Assembly: GCA_036564245.1 (NCBI GenBank)
Contig: DATCKU010000077.1
Span: 51,461-115,460, forward strand
Direction: 5' to 3'
Source: Thermasporomyces sp036564245
GTDB lineage: Bacteria > Actinomycetota > Actinomycetes > Propionibacteriales > Actinopolymorphaceae
DNA length: 64,000 nucleotides
In this document: positions 16,501 through 23,711 of the stretch, piece after piece
Layout: each line of letters starts with the position of its first letter
Position numbering within the stretch: position 1 is the first letter of the stretch
Position numbers and translations under genes: made by a program
Notes under the pieces: model-generated
Told to the model about the DNA's origin: nothing
Database searches by the model: none
The model's input: only the letters and a program-made list of their open reading frames with translations

Positions 16501-18080
16501 CCGAGATGCCCGTGGACCAGCTTCCGCCGTCTGGCCGAGTCGTTCTCGGTGCCGGTCTGCGGGCTAGCCCGAAACGCGTGGACGGCGTGGAAGAGCCTCA
16601 TCCCACCGACCGTGCGGTCATCGATGCGGCGCTGCAGGCGGGCGTCGGTCCGGACACCGGGACCGGAGCCTGGGACCTCGTGGACGACGTGCCGTTCGAG
16701 TCTGGGCGGGGCTATCACGCTGCACTCGGGCGTACGCCGACCGGCATGCGACTGGTGGTCAAGGGTGCTCCTGAGGTGGTGCTCCCGGGCTGCGTCTCGT
16801 GGCGTCGCGAACAGGTCGTGAACCCCCTCGACGGTCCTCGCCGTCGTGTGATCGAGGCGGCCGTGGAGCGGTTTGCCCGAGAGGGGTATCGCGTGCTGGC
16901 GGTCGCCGAACGCGCGGCCTCCAGCCGGGAGGATCTCACCGAAGACCGGGTGGAACGCCTGGAGTTTCTCGGCCTGCTCGCCCTCGCTGACCAGGTACGC
17001 CCGACTGCTGCCGAGGCGGTGGCGACCCTACGCGAGGCCGGGGTGAGCGTCGGCATGCTCACGGGGGACCACCCGACGACCGCCGAATCGATTGCCGTCG
17101 AGCTTGGAATCCTGGGCGAGAACGGCGAGAAGCGGGTGCTGACCGGAGCGGAGATCGACATGATGAGCGATGCCGAGCTTCGATCCACGGTGCCGAAGAT
17201 CTCGGTCTTCGCTCGTGTGACGCCGGCACAGAAGGTCCGGATCGTGGCCGCCTATCAGGCGCAGCACCACACGGTTGCGATGGTGGGGGACGGTGCAAAC
17301 GATGCGCCGGCGATCCGGCTCGCCAACGTCGGCATCGCGTTGGGCCGGCACAGTACGAACGCCGCGCGGGAAGCCGCCGACGTCGTGGTCACCGACGACC
17401 GCATCGAAACCATCACCGACACCATCATCGAAGGCCGTGCCATGTGGGCGTCGGTACGCGAGTCGATCGGCGTCCTGTTGGGCGGAAACCTCGGCGAGAT
17501 CATCTTCACCCTGGGCGCCGGCTTGGTCTCGGCAGGTGGTTCGCCCTTGAACGCACGTCAGCTGCTGCTGGTCAACGTGTTCACCGACATCCTCCCTGCG
17601 TTGGCGTTGGCCGTCAGGGTGCCGCCACGCGCGAGCCCGCACGCGTTGCTGCGTGAAGGGCCGGATGCGTCGCTTGGTGGACGGCTGACCCGTGACATCC
17701 TGCAGCGGGCTGCGATCACGGCGGCGTCGACCACCGGCGCCTGGTGGGTGGGACGGATGACCGGCACCCACGCGAGGGCGAGCACGATCGCCCTGGTGAC
17801 ACTGGTCGGCACCCAGCTAGGCCAGACGATCGCAACCGGGTGGCGCAGTCCACTCGTCGTCGGAGCAAGTGCGTTGTCGGGCGCTGCGCTCGTCGGAGTC
17901 GTGCAGACGCCTGTGATCAGCCACTTCTTCGGGTGTCGTCCTCTAGACCCGTTGGGCTGGGCCACAGCGCTCGGCGCTGCGGGTCTCGGAACCGCTACGG
18001 GCGTCGCGATAGGGGGCCTGGGCACGCTCGCACAGCTTGCGAACCGATCACCCGTGTCGGGTGACGCGTCGGCATCCTGA
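13572..18080 (+). CDS. CtpI-like giant P-type ATPase (degenerate plus active ATPase halves)
   Basis: The 1502-residue membrane protein has the length and plan of mycobacterial CtpI. Residues about 60-125 form an HMA-like fold (HIEVRGVDGPNAETF) without the CxxC metal pair. Residues about 250-560 look like a second, degenerate P-type ATPase: the P-site reads VVVDAELLSTG (Asp354) instead of DKTGT, and the hinge reads VASDAFHALAAADCGIGV instead of GDGxNDAPAL. The C-terminal half is intact: TGES at 800-803, PEGLP at 914-918, DKTGTLTEG with Asp957, and GDGANDAP with Asp1240. PEGLP resembles P2-type Ca2+/Mg2+ pumps rather than CPx heavy-metal pumps. Its substrate is not known. The GTG at 13572 follows GAAGGGGG; an upstream in-frame start lacks a ribosome site. 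Confidence 0.88.
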   Translation: MLGRLGSLISPLRQILASIPARSVHAMQALPHRHALPHQRIVTHRRVWAGNGRAHIEVRGVDGPNAETFVKDLEARLERVPGVTWAAVNSIVGRVVVSYDSDAVRLDELVETVEATEEDHGRIDHTERPEHPADTEPQRRQVIALGADLAALTVGVTGRVLRLPKLPTEIAFLPGVVESTPRARRGLEVMLGRPGTDLALSLCNALAQGLSQGPLGLIIDGVNRVSLLTEAIARQRAWQEREAELSGSPDVHRLATTAYPGIEPRPDALPVGPVERHADRAGIASLVGAGLTLAATRDIRRTASVLAAATPKAARLTREGFAARLGRTLAERGVVTMDADVLRRLDRIDTVVVDAELLSTGRYICGGLLVVGGAVDEGVGEPQLRAQVEVLLDPGQPTSVRRQGEWTLGPPDRLGRLRPAASRAMREFRSELRQARQRDAVVLALARGTSVVAVVVAEPEPAPAIDELIAAARSAGKLVIAKAGSRIRPDLAADEQVLGGDQLAESVRKLQADGHAVALVASDAFHALAAADCGIGVCQPERPPPWGAHLICGPGLAQACFVLDAISAAKSATARGVLLATYGSVIGALLAFLGPPAGATERALAAVNLAAAAGWVSGTWTARAVASRPPPVVVEATPWHALPVDQVLRKLNTTRKGLTTAEAAKRLATAPKLLDEVEEPQLLKAFLEELANPLTPTLAAGAAISAAAGSVSDAGLIASVMGINALIGGVQRVSTDRAIRRLARSTAVGVRVRRDGEEVERPASELVPGDVISLQAGDAVPADCRILEANALEIDESALTGESQPVEKSEAPVTAAHIADRSSMLYEGTIVAAGQATVVVVATGADTEAGRSIRVVAEDKPVGGVQARMQSLVRATIPVALGSGAVLLVAGLLRGRPLNQTLSTAVSLAVAAVPEGLPIVATVAQLAAARRLSARNALVRNPPTIETLGRVDILLLDKTGTLTEGRIRLRLVSDGVTEMPVDQLPPSGRVVLGAGLRASPKRVDGVEEPHPTDRAVIDAALQAGVGPDTGTGAWDLVDDVPFESGRGYHAALGRTPTGMRLVVKGAPEVVLPGCVSWRREQVVNPLDGPRRRVIEAAVERFAREGYRVLAVAERAASSREDLTEDRVERLEFLGLLALADQVRPTAAEAVATLREAGVSVGMLTGDHPTTAESIAVELGILGENGEKRVLTGAEIDMMSDAELRSTVPKISVFARVTPAQKVRIVAAYQAQHHTVAMVGDGANDAPAIRLANVGIALGRHSTNAAREAADVVVTDDRIETITDTIIEGRAMWASVRESIGVLLGGNLGEIIFTLGAGLVSAGGSPLNARQLLLVNVFTDILPALALAVRVPPRASPHALLREGPDASLGGRLTRDILQRAAITAASTTGAWWVGRMTGTHARASTIALVTLVGTQLGQTIATGWRSPLVVGASALSGAALVGVVQTPVISHFFGCRPLDPLGWATALGAAGLGTATGVAIGGLGTLAQLANRSPVSGDASAS

Positions 18081-18131
18081 CCGCTCGAAGCTGGCAGGCG
18101 GATCCCAACCTCCCGAGGGGGTGCTGCCGTC

Positions 18132-18464
18132 GTGGCAACGAAGACGACGAGGGCCCGGGTGTCCCGCACGGCCCAGGCTGTCAGCCCGCGTTCTGCGTCG
18201 ACGGTTGCCGGCCGGTTGGGAGCGCTGGCCGCCGCGCGCCGCGCCACCAGCCAGAACGCGTTCCGCGCGACGCTGCCGTTCGTCGGCAGGGTTCAGCTAC
18301 CGGAGCCGCGGCGCCTGGCGTGGTATGGGGGCATCGCTGTCCTGGCAGGCTTGGGCCTCATGGAGTGGCCGGTCGCCATCGTCATCGCCGTTGGGCACGT
18401 GCTGAGCGACAACCACCACAACAAGGTCTTGGAAGACTTCGGCGCCGCCCTCGAGCAAGCCTGA
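18132..18464 (+). CDS. Small membrane protein downstream of the giant ATPase
   Basis: The 110-residue protein has a basic, Ala/Ser/Arg-rich N-terminus (residues 1-60) and one hydrophobic segment (WYGGIAVLAGLGLMEWPVAIVIAVGHVL, spanning about 64-91, shown here for its hydrophobic character). It starts with GTG 51 bp after the ATPase stop on the same strand, with GAGGGGGT about 15 bp upstream. The spacing suggests an accessory partner of the pump, which is inference. I know no named family. Confidence 0.65.
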   Translation: MATKTTRARVSRTAQAVSPRSASTVAGRLGALAAARRATSQNAFRATLPFVGRVQLPEPRRLAWYGGIAVLAGLGLMEWPVAIVIAVGHVLSDNHHNKVLEDFGAALEQA

Positions 18465-18854
18465 GCCGTCCAGCAACAATGACCACGTATCGAGGGATCT
18501 CGCCTGCTGACGGACGCTTGTATGCCATGCATGGCACCTGATTTCCGCGCAAAGCACACGCGGTCGTTCCACGACACGCGCGGATGTTCCCGCTGACTCG
18601 GCCGACACCTGCAGGCGCTCGCCAATGCGGCCGACACCTACGACGGCACCCGCCGCTGGGCCGGCATACGGTTTGCGCTACCCGCGACCCGTGGTTGTCC
18701 ACAGGTGTGCCGTCTGGCTGACTTGTCCCCAGAAATCGAGCGCAGTCACACAGATACCGCCTGACATCGCACAGTGGGTTGCGAGCCCTGTAAGGGTGTG
18801 AGGCGTGGGCTGTGAGCCACGCGGACGGTTGTGTGTGAAAGGTGTGGATGACCT
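18465..18854. other. Intergenic region with palindrome, direct repeat and DnaA-box-like sites
   Basis: No gene is evident in these 390 bp. They hold a 14-bp perfect palindrome TGCCATGCATGGCA (18523-18536). A 12-bp direct repeat CGGCCGACACCT lies at 18599-18610 and 18628-18639. TTGTCCACA (18695-18703) is identical to the actinobacterial DnaA box, and a one-mismatch copy TTGTCCCCA (18723-18731) lies 28 bp further on. The composition is a little less GC-rich and parts may be the remains of a decayed gene. Confidence 0.5.
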
Positions 18855-19244
18855 ATGGCAAGAGTGTCCGAAGGCTCATCGCCGTGGCCTTCCCACAACG
18901 AGGTACGTCTGGTCGGCAGGACTTCCGTGCCAGCAAGGCGTCGTGAGCTTCCAAGCGGCGACGTCGTCGTCGAGACCCGCGTCGTTGTGAAGCGTGAGCC
19001 AGACCCGCAAAGGCCTCGTGGCGCCAGGTTCGACGCCATCGACTGCGTCGCGTGGTCAGAGTCGACCCAAGACCTCGTGACGACGTGGAATGTCGGAGAC
19101 ATCGTGGAGCTGAGCGGTGCGCTTCATCGCCGGTTTAATCGCACCGAGACCGGGGTGGCGAGCCGCTACCAGGTCGAGATCCGCGAGGCCCGGTTGTTTC
19201 GCGCCCGGGCACGAGGCGAGCTCGGTCAGACAGGTTGTGGCTGA
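18855..19244 (+). CDS. Single-stranded DNA-binding (SSB-like) OB-fold protein
   Basis: The 129-residue protein opens MARVSEGSSPWPSHNEVRLV and continues with the OB-fold pattern of SSB: NEVRLVGRTSVPARRRELPSG, then TRVVVKREPD, FDAIDCVAW, VGDIVELSGALHRRF and SRYQVEIREARLF. It lacks the long acidic tail of the main SSB, so it is probably an accessory SSB (SsbB-like) used in DNA uptake or repair. The ATG at 18855 begins just before the first beta strand. It stands alone, rightward, behind a region with DnaA-box-like sites. Confidence 0.78.
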   Translation: MARVSEGSSPWPSHNEVRLVGRTSVPARRRELPSGDVVVETRVVVKREPDPQRPRGARFDAIDCVAWSESTQDLVTTWNVGDIVELSGALHRRFNRTETGVASRYQVEIREARLFRARARGELGQTGCG

Positions 19245-19277
19245 CCCCTCGTAAATTTCGAGATGGCTTTCACAGCG

Positions 19278-20762
19278 TCACGTGTCGGACGGAAGGTCGA
19301 CGGGATTGTCGGCGAACGCGCGCATCACCAGACCGGTGCGTGGCTTAGGTCCGAATGACGTGGACTTGCGTGGCATCCGATGGCCTGCCTGTGCGGTCAT
19401 ATGCACGGTTGCGTAGTCGACCGGATTGAGGAGTACGGCGATGCAGTCGCGTTGCTGACGAGCGATGTCGACAGCGCTGCGCCAATCATGGACGTAGCTG
19501 ATGCGTTCCTCGGGTACGCCGGCGACCTGCCGCAGAAGACGTGTGTGCAGCACGTCGGTGTCGAGCACGGGTGAAGCCTGCTCAGTATCGTGTGCGGTTC
19601 TGCTCTCACGGGACAGACGAACCAGCAGCCACTGCCGCCCGTCGGTCAGGAGAAAGGCATGGGCATGCGGGCGACTTTGGGCAAGGGCGAAGCGCGCCTT
19701 GGCGGCGTCGTCGAAGTAGTCGAGCTGGAAGGGAGGTGCGATGCGCCCACGGACAAACTCTAGGGACAGGCCACGGACGACCCGGTGAATCGCAGACAGT
19801 CGAAGGGGGTGCGCTTGTTGGTCCACCAGAAGCGCAAGGCCGCTGTCCCACGGTCCGGCGCCCACGGTGGCGCGTAGGTGGCGTTGTAGTCGTAGGTACG
19901 TGGCGTACCGGTGGTGCCCATCGGCGATCAGCGCCTGACGAGGCGCAAGATCCGCAGCGATCTCCGCGAGGTGGCCGGGGTCGGTGATCGGCCACACCAG
20001 GTGTTCAGCACCATCCCTGGTCCGCGCGTGGATCATCGGTCGTCCTGTGACCGCCGCCTCGACGAGCGACGTCGCCGCACCACCTCCGTCGTACGCCAGC
20101 AAGATGGGTTCGAGGTTGGCCTGGCACGCGTGCATCAGTGCAAACCGGTCCTGGACCGGCCCTGGCATCACGTCCTCGTGTGGCAGGATCACGCGTTCGT
20201 CGGGGTCTCGCAGTGCCACACTGCCGAGCAGACCACGCAACACGTACGTCGTGGAACGGGTGTCGTCACGCCCTCGGCGTGGAGACGTCTGTGAAGGGGA
20301 GCTTGACGGGTCACCCGAGAGGTCTGCTGGGTCGGACGGCAGTCGTTGCTCGTACACGTAGAGTGCGGGAACCGGGTCGACGGTGAGAATACCCTCGCGT
20401 CGCCAGTGCGCGAGCAACTCAGCGGCCTCCTGGTAGTGGTTCTCGACTCCTTGCAGTCCGTCTGCTGTCGGCCCACGCGTGTCGTACCCAGACGTGTCCT
20501 GCTCGGGTGTTCCTTCCGATGGGCTGATTCCCGACGTTTCGGACGTCGCTGTTGACGAGTCGGCGATGGCGGCCGAGCGTGGCAGGATGACACGGACGAT
20601 GTTGTACGGCTGGTCGGCCTCGAGCTCGGCGATGGTGCGGGGATCGAGAGTGTCGTACGGGGGTGCGGTGACCGACCCGAGATCAGGTATGTGAGATGGC
20701 GAGTACCGCAGGCCGCGAAACGGCGAGAGGACCAGGGGACGACGTTGGGCCGATCCGCTCAC
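19278..20762 (-). CDS. DUF1015 family protein (SerK/SbnI-like fold)
   Basis: The 494-residue protein matches DUF1015. Its N-terminus reads LSPFRGLRYSPSHIPDLGSV followed by APPYDTLDP and PYNIVRVILP; the middle has YVYEQRLP and the conserved ALIADGHHRYATYLRLQ near residue 290. Relatives include ADP-dependent free-serine kinases (SerK, SbnI), but most members are untested. A low-complexity insert at residues 68-100 (Ser/Thr/Pro/Glu-rich) and another near 135 are not part of the domain. The start is a GTG at 20760-20762. It is divergent from the TPR gene. Confidence 0.85.
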   Translation of the reverse strand: MSGSAQRRPLVLSPFRGLRYSPSHIPDLGSVTAPPYDTLDPRTIAELEADQPYNIVRVILPRSAAIADSSTATSETSGISPSEGTPEQDTSGYDTRGPTADGLQGVENHYQEAAELLAHWRREGILTVDPVPALYVYEQRLPSDPADLSGDPSSSPSQTSPRRGRDDTRSTTYVLRGLLGSVALRDPDERVILPHEDVMPGPVQDRFALMHACQANLEPILLAYDGGGAATSLVEAAVTGRPMIHARTRDGAEHLVWPITDPGHLAEIAADLAPRQALIADGHHRYATYLRLQRHLRATVGAGPWDSGLALLVDQQAHPLRLSAIHRVVRGLSLEFVRGRIAPPFQLDYFDDAAKARFALAQSRPHAHAFLLTDGRQWLLVRLSRESRTAHDTEQASPVLDTDVLHTRLLRQVAGVPEERISYVHDWRSAVDIARQQRDCIAVLLNPVDYATVHMTAQAGHRMPRKSTSFGPKPRTGLVMRAFADNPVDLPSDT

Positions 20763-20823
20763 GAAGGAATCCTAGGCCGTGACGTGAGAAGTCTCGCCAA
20801 CATCGAGGACCGAGGAGGAACGT

Positions 20824-21282
20824 GTGACTGATCATCAGGATGATCGACCGGACAAGCTCCACGGTCCGGGTGGAGAGACGGGCGGGACCCCGCCGGCTGG
20901 TGACGTGTACGACTGGTACCGGCGCGGGCTGGCCCTGCTGAGCTCCGGGGACTCTGCAGCTGCGGCGCAGGTGCTGTCTCATGCCCAGGCAGTCGAGCCT
21001 CGGTCGAAGTCGATCCGAGAGGCTTTGGCTCGGGCGCAGTTCAACATGCGACGCTACGCGGAGTCCGCGGAGACCTTCGAAGGCCTCGTGGCGGAGAATC
21101 CGTCCGATGACTATGCCCACTTCGGCCTCGGTCTGGCGCTGAGCCGGCTCGGTGACCACAAGGCTGCGGCGCCGCACCTTGCGATGGCGGTGGCAATGCG
21201 TCCGACCGTCGAGCACTACAACCGCGCGCTGCGCCAGGTGAGGGCCAAGCTTCGCGCGAGCGGTGGGTCCGAGGAGCGATGA
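20824..21282 (+). CDS. Tetratricopeptide repeat protein
   Basis: The 152-residue protein holds two or three TPR units: WYRRGLALLSSGDSAAAAQV, then KSIREALARAQFNMRRYAES and DYAHFGLGLALSRLGDHKAA. It corresponds by position to the TPR gene before the HAD-IIA gene in mycobacteria (Rv1691 region, from memory). The start is a GTG after GAGGAAC. It overlaps the next gene by 4 bp (ATGA), so translation is probably coupled. Its partner protein is unknown. Confidence 0.85.
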   Translation: MTDHQDDRPDKLHGPGGETGGTPPAGDVYDWYRRGLALLSSGDSAAAAQVLSHAQAVEPRSKSIREALARAQFNMRRYAESAETFEGLVAENPSDDYAHFGLGLALSRLGDHKAAAPHLAMAVAMRPTVEHYNRALRQVRAKLRASGGSEER

Positions 21283-22331
21283 GTTCGTCTGGGTCCATGG
21301 CGGCGCTGGCACCGGCACCCCAGCCGCTGATCGAGCTGTTCGATACCGCACTGGTCGACCTTGACGGGGTGGTCTATCGGGGCTCCCAGCTCGTTGCACA
21401 CGCCGCGGAATCGATCGCACAGGCGAAGCAGCAAGGGGTCCGGGTGTGCTACGTCACCAACAATGCCGCCCGGTCACCGAAGTCGGTCGGTGAGCACCTA
21501 CGCAAGCTCGGTGTCCCGGCAGCCGACGAGGAAGTGGTGACGTCGGCACAGGCTGCCGCTCGCCTGGTAGCCGATCAGGTGCCTGCCGGCTCGTCCGTGC
21601 TGGTCGTCGGTGGCGAAGGGCTTGTCGCCGCCTTGGACGAGGTGGGTCTGGAGCCTGTGTTCCGTGCCTCTGAGCGGCCGGCGGCTGTCGTCCAGGGGTT
21701 CCATCCCGACATCGGGTGGCGCCTGCTCGCCGAGGGTGCGTACGCCGTGGCGACGGGGATCCCGTGGATAGCGTCGAACGTCGATCCAACCCTTCCGACG
21801 TCCTCCGGCCTGGCCCCCGGAAACGGAGCACTTGTCGAGACGCTCCGCATCGCCACCGGTCGCAGCCCGTTAGTGGCGGGTAAGCCGGGGCCAGCGCTGT
21901 TCCACGAGGCTCGTAGGAGGTGCGGGGGCGAGCGTCCGCTCGTCATCGGAGATCGGCTCGACACTGACATCGAGGGAGCACACGCCGCCGGGTACCCCAG
22001 CCTGCTCGTCCTCACGGGCGTGACGGCCCTGCCCGACCTGGTGACGGCGCCCCCGCAGCGGCGGCCCACCTACCTGGCCCGCACCCTCGAGGGCCTCTTC
22101 GTCCCCCACGAGTCACCCACGATGACGCCGGATGGTGTGCAGTGTGGTGGCTGGCAGGTGCGGCTCGAGCCAGCTGGCGACGGTCGTACCCGCCCTCAGG
22201 TGACGGGTCACGGTGATCCGCTCGATGCCGCGCGTGCGTTGCTGCTGGCTGCGTGGAGCTCGCGTGACGGACAAGCCGACGTCACCGAGGCTCTGGCGAG
22301 GCTTGCCGAGCACGTGACCGGCATCGGCTAG
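21279..22331 (+). CDS. HAD-IIA family hydrolase (NagD/pyridoxal phosphatase-like)
   Basis: The 350-residue phosphatase has motif I DTALVDLDGVVYRG (nucleophile Asp in DLDGVV), motif II VTNNAARSP, and the class IIA cap followed by motif III/IV GDRLDTDIEGA near residue 230. Family members dephosphorylate sugar phosphates, pyridoxal phosphate or phosphoglycolate. The C-terminal 80 residues (VQCGGWQVRLEPAGDGRTRP and on) form an extra domain often seen in the actinobacterial versions. The ATG overlaps the TPR stop. Confidence 0.9.
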   Translation: MSSSGSMAALAPAPQPLIELFDTALVDLDGVVYRGSQLVAHAAESIAQAKQQGVRVCYVTNNAARSPKSVGEHLRKLGVPAADEEVVTSAQAAARLVADQVPAGSSVLVVGGEGLVAALDEVGLEPVFRASERPAAVVQGFHPDIGWRLLAEGAYAVATGIPWIASNVDPTLPTSSGLAPGNGALVETLRIATGRSPLVAGKPGPALFHEARRRCGGERPLVIGDRLDTDIEGAHAAGYPSLLVLTGVTALPDLVTAPPQRRPTYLARTLEGLFVPHESPTMTPDGVQCGGWQVRLEPAGDGRTRPQVTGHGDPLDAARALLLAAWSSRDGQADVTEALARLAEHVTGIG

Positions 22332-22441
22332 TGTCCGTCGCAGGACCTCATCGGTGACCGGTCACGTCGTGGAGAGTGAGGATCTCGCACGGCGCCGGCC
22401 GGGCAACAGACCGCAGACGTGCGGAGGGAGACCTACGGGAC

Positions 22442-22699
22442 GTGCAGAACGAATACGGCACTCCGGATCATCTGCCCACCGGGCATTCGGATGAGGAGGC
22501 GGCTGTGGAGCGCACCGGGCATCCGGAGGTGGACGCCGCCTTGGAGCGGCTCGACGAGCTCGAAGGGCTTCCCCCGAGTCAGCACGTCGACGTGTACGAC
22601 AGTGTTCACCGCAGGCTTCACGAGGTGCTGCTCGCCGCCGGCGAGGTCCAGGAGCACCATGAGCACACAGGCGAGGGCCCGACAAGCGGGCTTCGGTAA
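22442..22699 (+). CDS. Small conserved hypothetical protein
   Basis: The 85-residue acidic, helical protein (VERTGHPEVDAALERLDELE, then DVYDSVHRRLHEVLLAAGEV) has no recognised domain. It occupies the position of the small hypothetical gene between the HAD-IIA gene and tlyA/nadK in other actinobacteria. The GTG at 22442 follows GGAGGGAGACC. It ends 5 bp before nadK, so it is probably in the same operon. Confidence 0.7.
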   Translation: MQNEYGTPDHLPTGHSDEEAAVERTGHPEVDAALERLDELEGLPPSQHVDVYDSVHRRLHEVLLAAGEVQEHHEHTGEGPTSGLR

Positions 22700-22704
22700 G
22701 CGTC

Positions 22705-23610
22705 GTGCATGACCCGAACCAGCGCAGGTTGCTCCTCGTGGTCCACACCGGGCGGCCCGAGGCGATCCAGCTTGCCCGGGAAGCGGCTGATCGGCTGCGC
22801 AAAGCCGGCATCGGAGTGCGCCTGCTCGCTCCGGACGCCCCGGCCCTTGACATCCCTGACGCCGAGCTCGCCGAGGTGTCGGCTGAGGCGGCCAACGGGT
22901 GCGAGGTGGTCATGGTGCTCGGCGGGGACGGCACGATCCTGCGGGGCGCCGAGGTGGCCCGTGCCTCGCGGACACCGGTGCTGGGTGTGAACCTCGGCCA
23001 CATCGGCTTCCTGGCCGAGTCTGAGCGTGACGACCTCGAGTTCACGATCGATCACGTCGTGCACCGCAAATACGACGTCGAGGAACGGATGACGCTTGAC
23101 GTCGCCGTGACGTACGACGGTTCGGTCGTCGCCCGGGACTGGGCGCTCAACGAGGCAAGTGTCGAGAAGTCGGCCAGGGAGCGGATGCTCGAGCTGGTCG
23201 TCGAGGTCGACGGCCGTCCCCTGTCTCGCTGGGGCGCAGACGGTGTCGTGGCAGCGACGCCGACCGGCTCCACGGCGTACGCCTTCTCCGCTGGTGGCCC
23301 GATCGTCTGGCCCGAGGTCGAGGCACTCCTGGTCGTACCGCTCAGCGCGCACGCGTTGTTTGCTCGGCCCATGGTGGTCTCGCCGTCGTCGGTGATTGCC
23401 GTCGAGCTGGTGCCCCAGAACAGCCAACCGGGGGTTCTGTGGTGTGACGGCAGGCGCACCGAGCAGATCATGCCCGGTGCTCGGATCGAAGTACGCCGAG
23501 GTGCGCATGCGGTCCGGCTGGCCCGGTTGCACCACGGGCCGTTCACCGACCGGCTGGTCGCGAAGTTCGACCTCCCGGTGCACGGCTGGCGCGGGCGTCC
23601 GCGCGAGTGA
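22705..23610 (+). CDS. nadK: NAD kinase
   Basis: The 301-residue enzyme phosphorylates NAD to NADP. Motifs are the GGDGT loop (VLGGDGTILRGAE, about residues 71-83), NLGHIGFL, ALNEASVEK near 152 and ADGVVAATPTGSTAYAFSAG near 177. It starts with GTG and lies just before recN as in mycobacteria. The tlyA gene that normally sits directly before it is not present here. Confidence 0.95.
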   Translation: MHDPNQRRLLLVVHTGRPEAIQLAREAADRLRKAGIGVRLLAPDAPALDIPDAELAEVSAEAANGCEVVMVLGGDGTILRGAEVARASRTPVLGVNLGHIGFLAESERDDLEFTIDHVVHRKYDVEERMTLDVAVTYDGSVVARDWALNEASVEKSARERMLELVVEVDGRPLSRWGADGVVAATPTGSTAYAFSAGGPIVWPEVEALLVVPLSAHALFARPMVVSPSSVIAVELVPQNSQPGVLWCDGRRTEQIMPGARIEVRRGAHAVRLARLHHGPFTDRLVAKFDLPVHGWRGRPRE

Positions 23611-23614
23611 TCGC

Positions 23615-23634
23615 GCACCGTACCCTGGCGGTGC
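23615..23634 (+). terminator. Hairpin after nadK
   Basis: GCACCG (23615-23620) and CGGTGC (23629-23634) form a 6-bp stem with an 8-nt loop starting 5 bp after the nadK stop. There is no U-tract; it may be a weak terminator or processing site. Confidence 0.4.
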
Positions 23635-23666
23635 ACACATGACGAACAGGTCCACCGAATACCGAG

Positions 23667-23692
23667 CTTGACCGCCGCCACGCGGCGTCAAG
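23667..23692 (+). terminator. Stem-loop in the recN leader
   Basis: CTTGAC-C-GCCGC and GCGGCGTCAAG form an 11-bp stem with one bulged C and a CAC loop, 20 bp before the recN ATG. It could attenuate read-through from nadK or affect translation of recN. I found no clear LexA/SOS box here. Confidence 0.45.
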
Positions 23693-23711
23693 GTCGTACA
23701 GTGTTCCGACG

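Noticed and set aside
18691..18735. The DnaA-box-like sites as a replication origin
   Set aside because: There are only two sites, no AT-rich unwinding element, and no dnaA or dnaN gene nearby.
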